A stretch of DNA of 12,867 nucleotides from an uncultured Clostridia bacterium (lineage in GTDB: Bacteria; Bacillota; Clostridia; Oscillospirales; Oscillospiraceae): the NCBI GenBank assembly GCA_937915065.1, contig CALDMR010000007.1:1-12867 (forward strand), in the 5' to 3' direction. How positions within the stretch are numbered: position 1 is the stretch's first letter; the number at the start of each line of letters is the position of its first letter. The notes beneath the pieces were generated by a model. The model was given only the letters and a program-made list of their open reading frames with translations, made no database searches and was not told the DNA's origin. This document shows positions 12,810 to 12,867 of the stretch, in pieces. Position numbers and translations under genes: made by a program.

Positions 12810-12867
12810 TTAGTTTTTTGCATAGTGGGCCAGAAATTGGCGGGTGCGTTCTCCCCGGGGATGGTCG
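12810..12867 (-). CDS. C-terminus of an amino-acid ABC transporter ATPase (partial)
   Basis: The last 18 codons and TAA stop (12810-12812) of a leftward gene running off the right edge. The peptide DHPRGERTRQFLAHYAKN matches the usual C-terminal pattern of GlnQ/HisP-type polar amino-acid ABC ATPases (a HP..ERT..FL motif). No nucleotide-binding motifs fall inside the window, so the call rests on this tail only. It converges on pdxT. Confidence 0.6.
   Translation of the reverse strand, partial: DHPRGERTRQFLAHYAKN

Noticed and set aside
1..12867. CRISPR arrays, tRNA or rRNA genes
   Set aside because: No regularly spaced repeats, cloverleaf-like sequences or rRNA-like stretches were seen on either strand by eye.

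Overview
The window looks like part of a moderately GC-rich Firmicutes (Clostridia) chromosome, probably from a gut Oscillospiraceae/Ruminococcaceae-type lineage. This is inferred from the strong AAAGGAGG ribosome sites, the Trk potassium genes, the PdxS/PdxT route to vitamin B6, and the set of DUF2800/DUF2815 phage-type genes. No species call is possible from the sequence alone.

Positions 1 to about 5490 hold the end of a prophage or integrative element. Ten tightly packed genes all run leftward (minus strand), most with a textbook ribosome site, small gaps or overlapping ends. Read in transcription order from the right they are: a small HTH protein, a ribbon-helix-helix-like protein, a short coiled-coil protein, a DUF6273-like protein, a membrane-anchored lytic transglycosylase, a 39-residue zinc-ribbon protein absent from longer-ORF calls, a proline-rich protein, a DUF2800 protein that looks like a Cas4/RecB-type iron-sulfur nuclease, a small helical protein, a DUF2815 single-strand-DNA-binding-like protein, and an unknown protein. 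The nuclease plus DUF2815 pair resembles the replication/recombination module of Firmicutes phages. The operon continues out of the window on the left. Its leader contains a strong intrinsic-terminator hairpin (5432-5485) just before the first gene, which could act as an attenuator or as insulation at the element boundary. No integrase or duplicated attachment site is visible.

Positions 5526 to 9450 hold a rightward chromosomal group: a YihY/BrkB-family membrane protein with a clear promoter, then trkA and trkH for potassium uptake, closed by an intrinsic terminator. trkH is broken by a one-base frameshift in a T run near 9123-9127. The lost frame continues perfectly to the normal C-terminus and includes the fourth pore filter.

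Positions 9576 to 10957 hold two leftward genes, a TVP38/TMEM64 (VTT-domain) membrane protein and a small RluA-family pseudouridine synthase. The 328-base gap 10958-11285 carries divergent promoters and a long, strongly folded leader for pdxS. pdxS and pdxT (11286-12732) encode the two subunits of pyridoxal 5'-phosphate synthase and end at a strong terminator. At the right edge is the last 18 codons of a leftward gene that looks like an amino-acid ABC transporter ATPase.

I did not find a clearly new multi-gene system. The observations most worth a second look are the trkH frameshift, the attenuator-like hairpin at the element boundary, the structured pdxST leader, the tiny zinc-ribbon gene, and the lytic transglycosylase placed inside an early-type operon.
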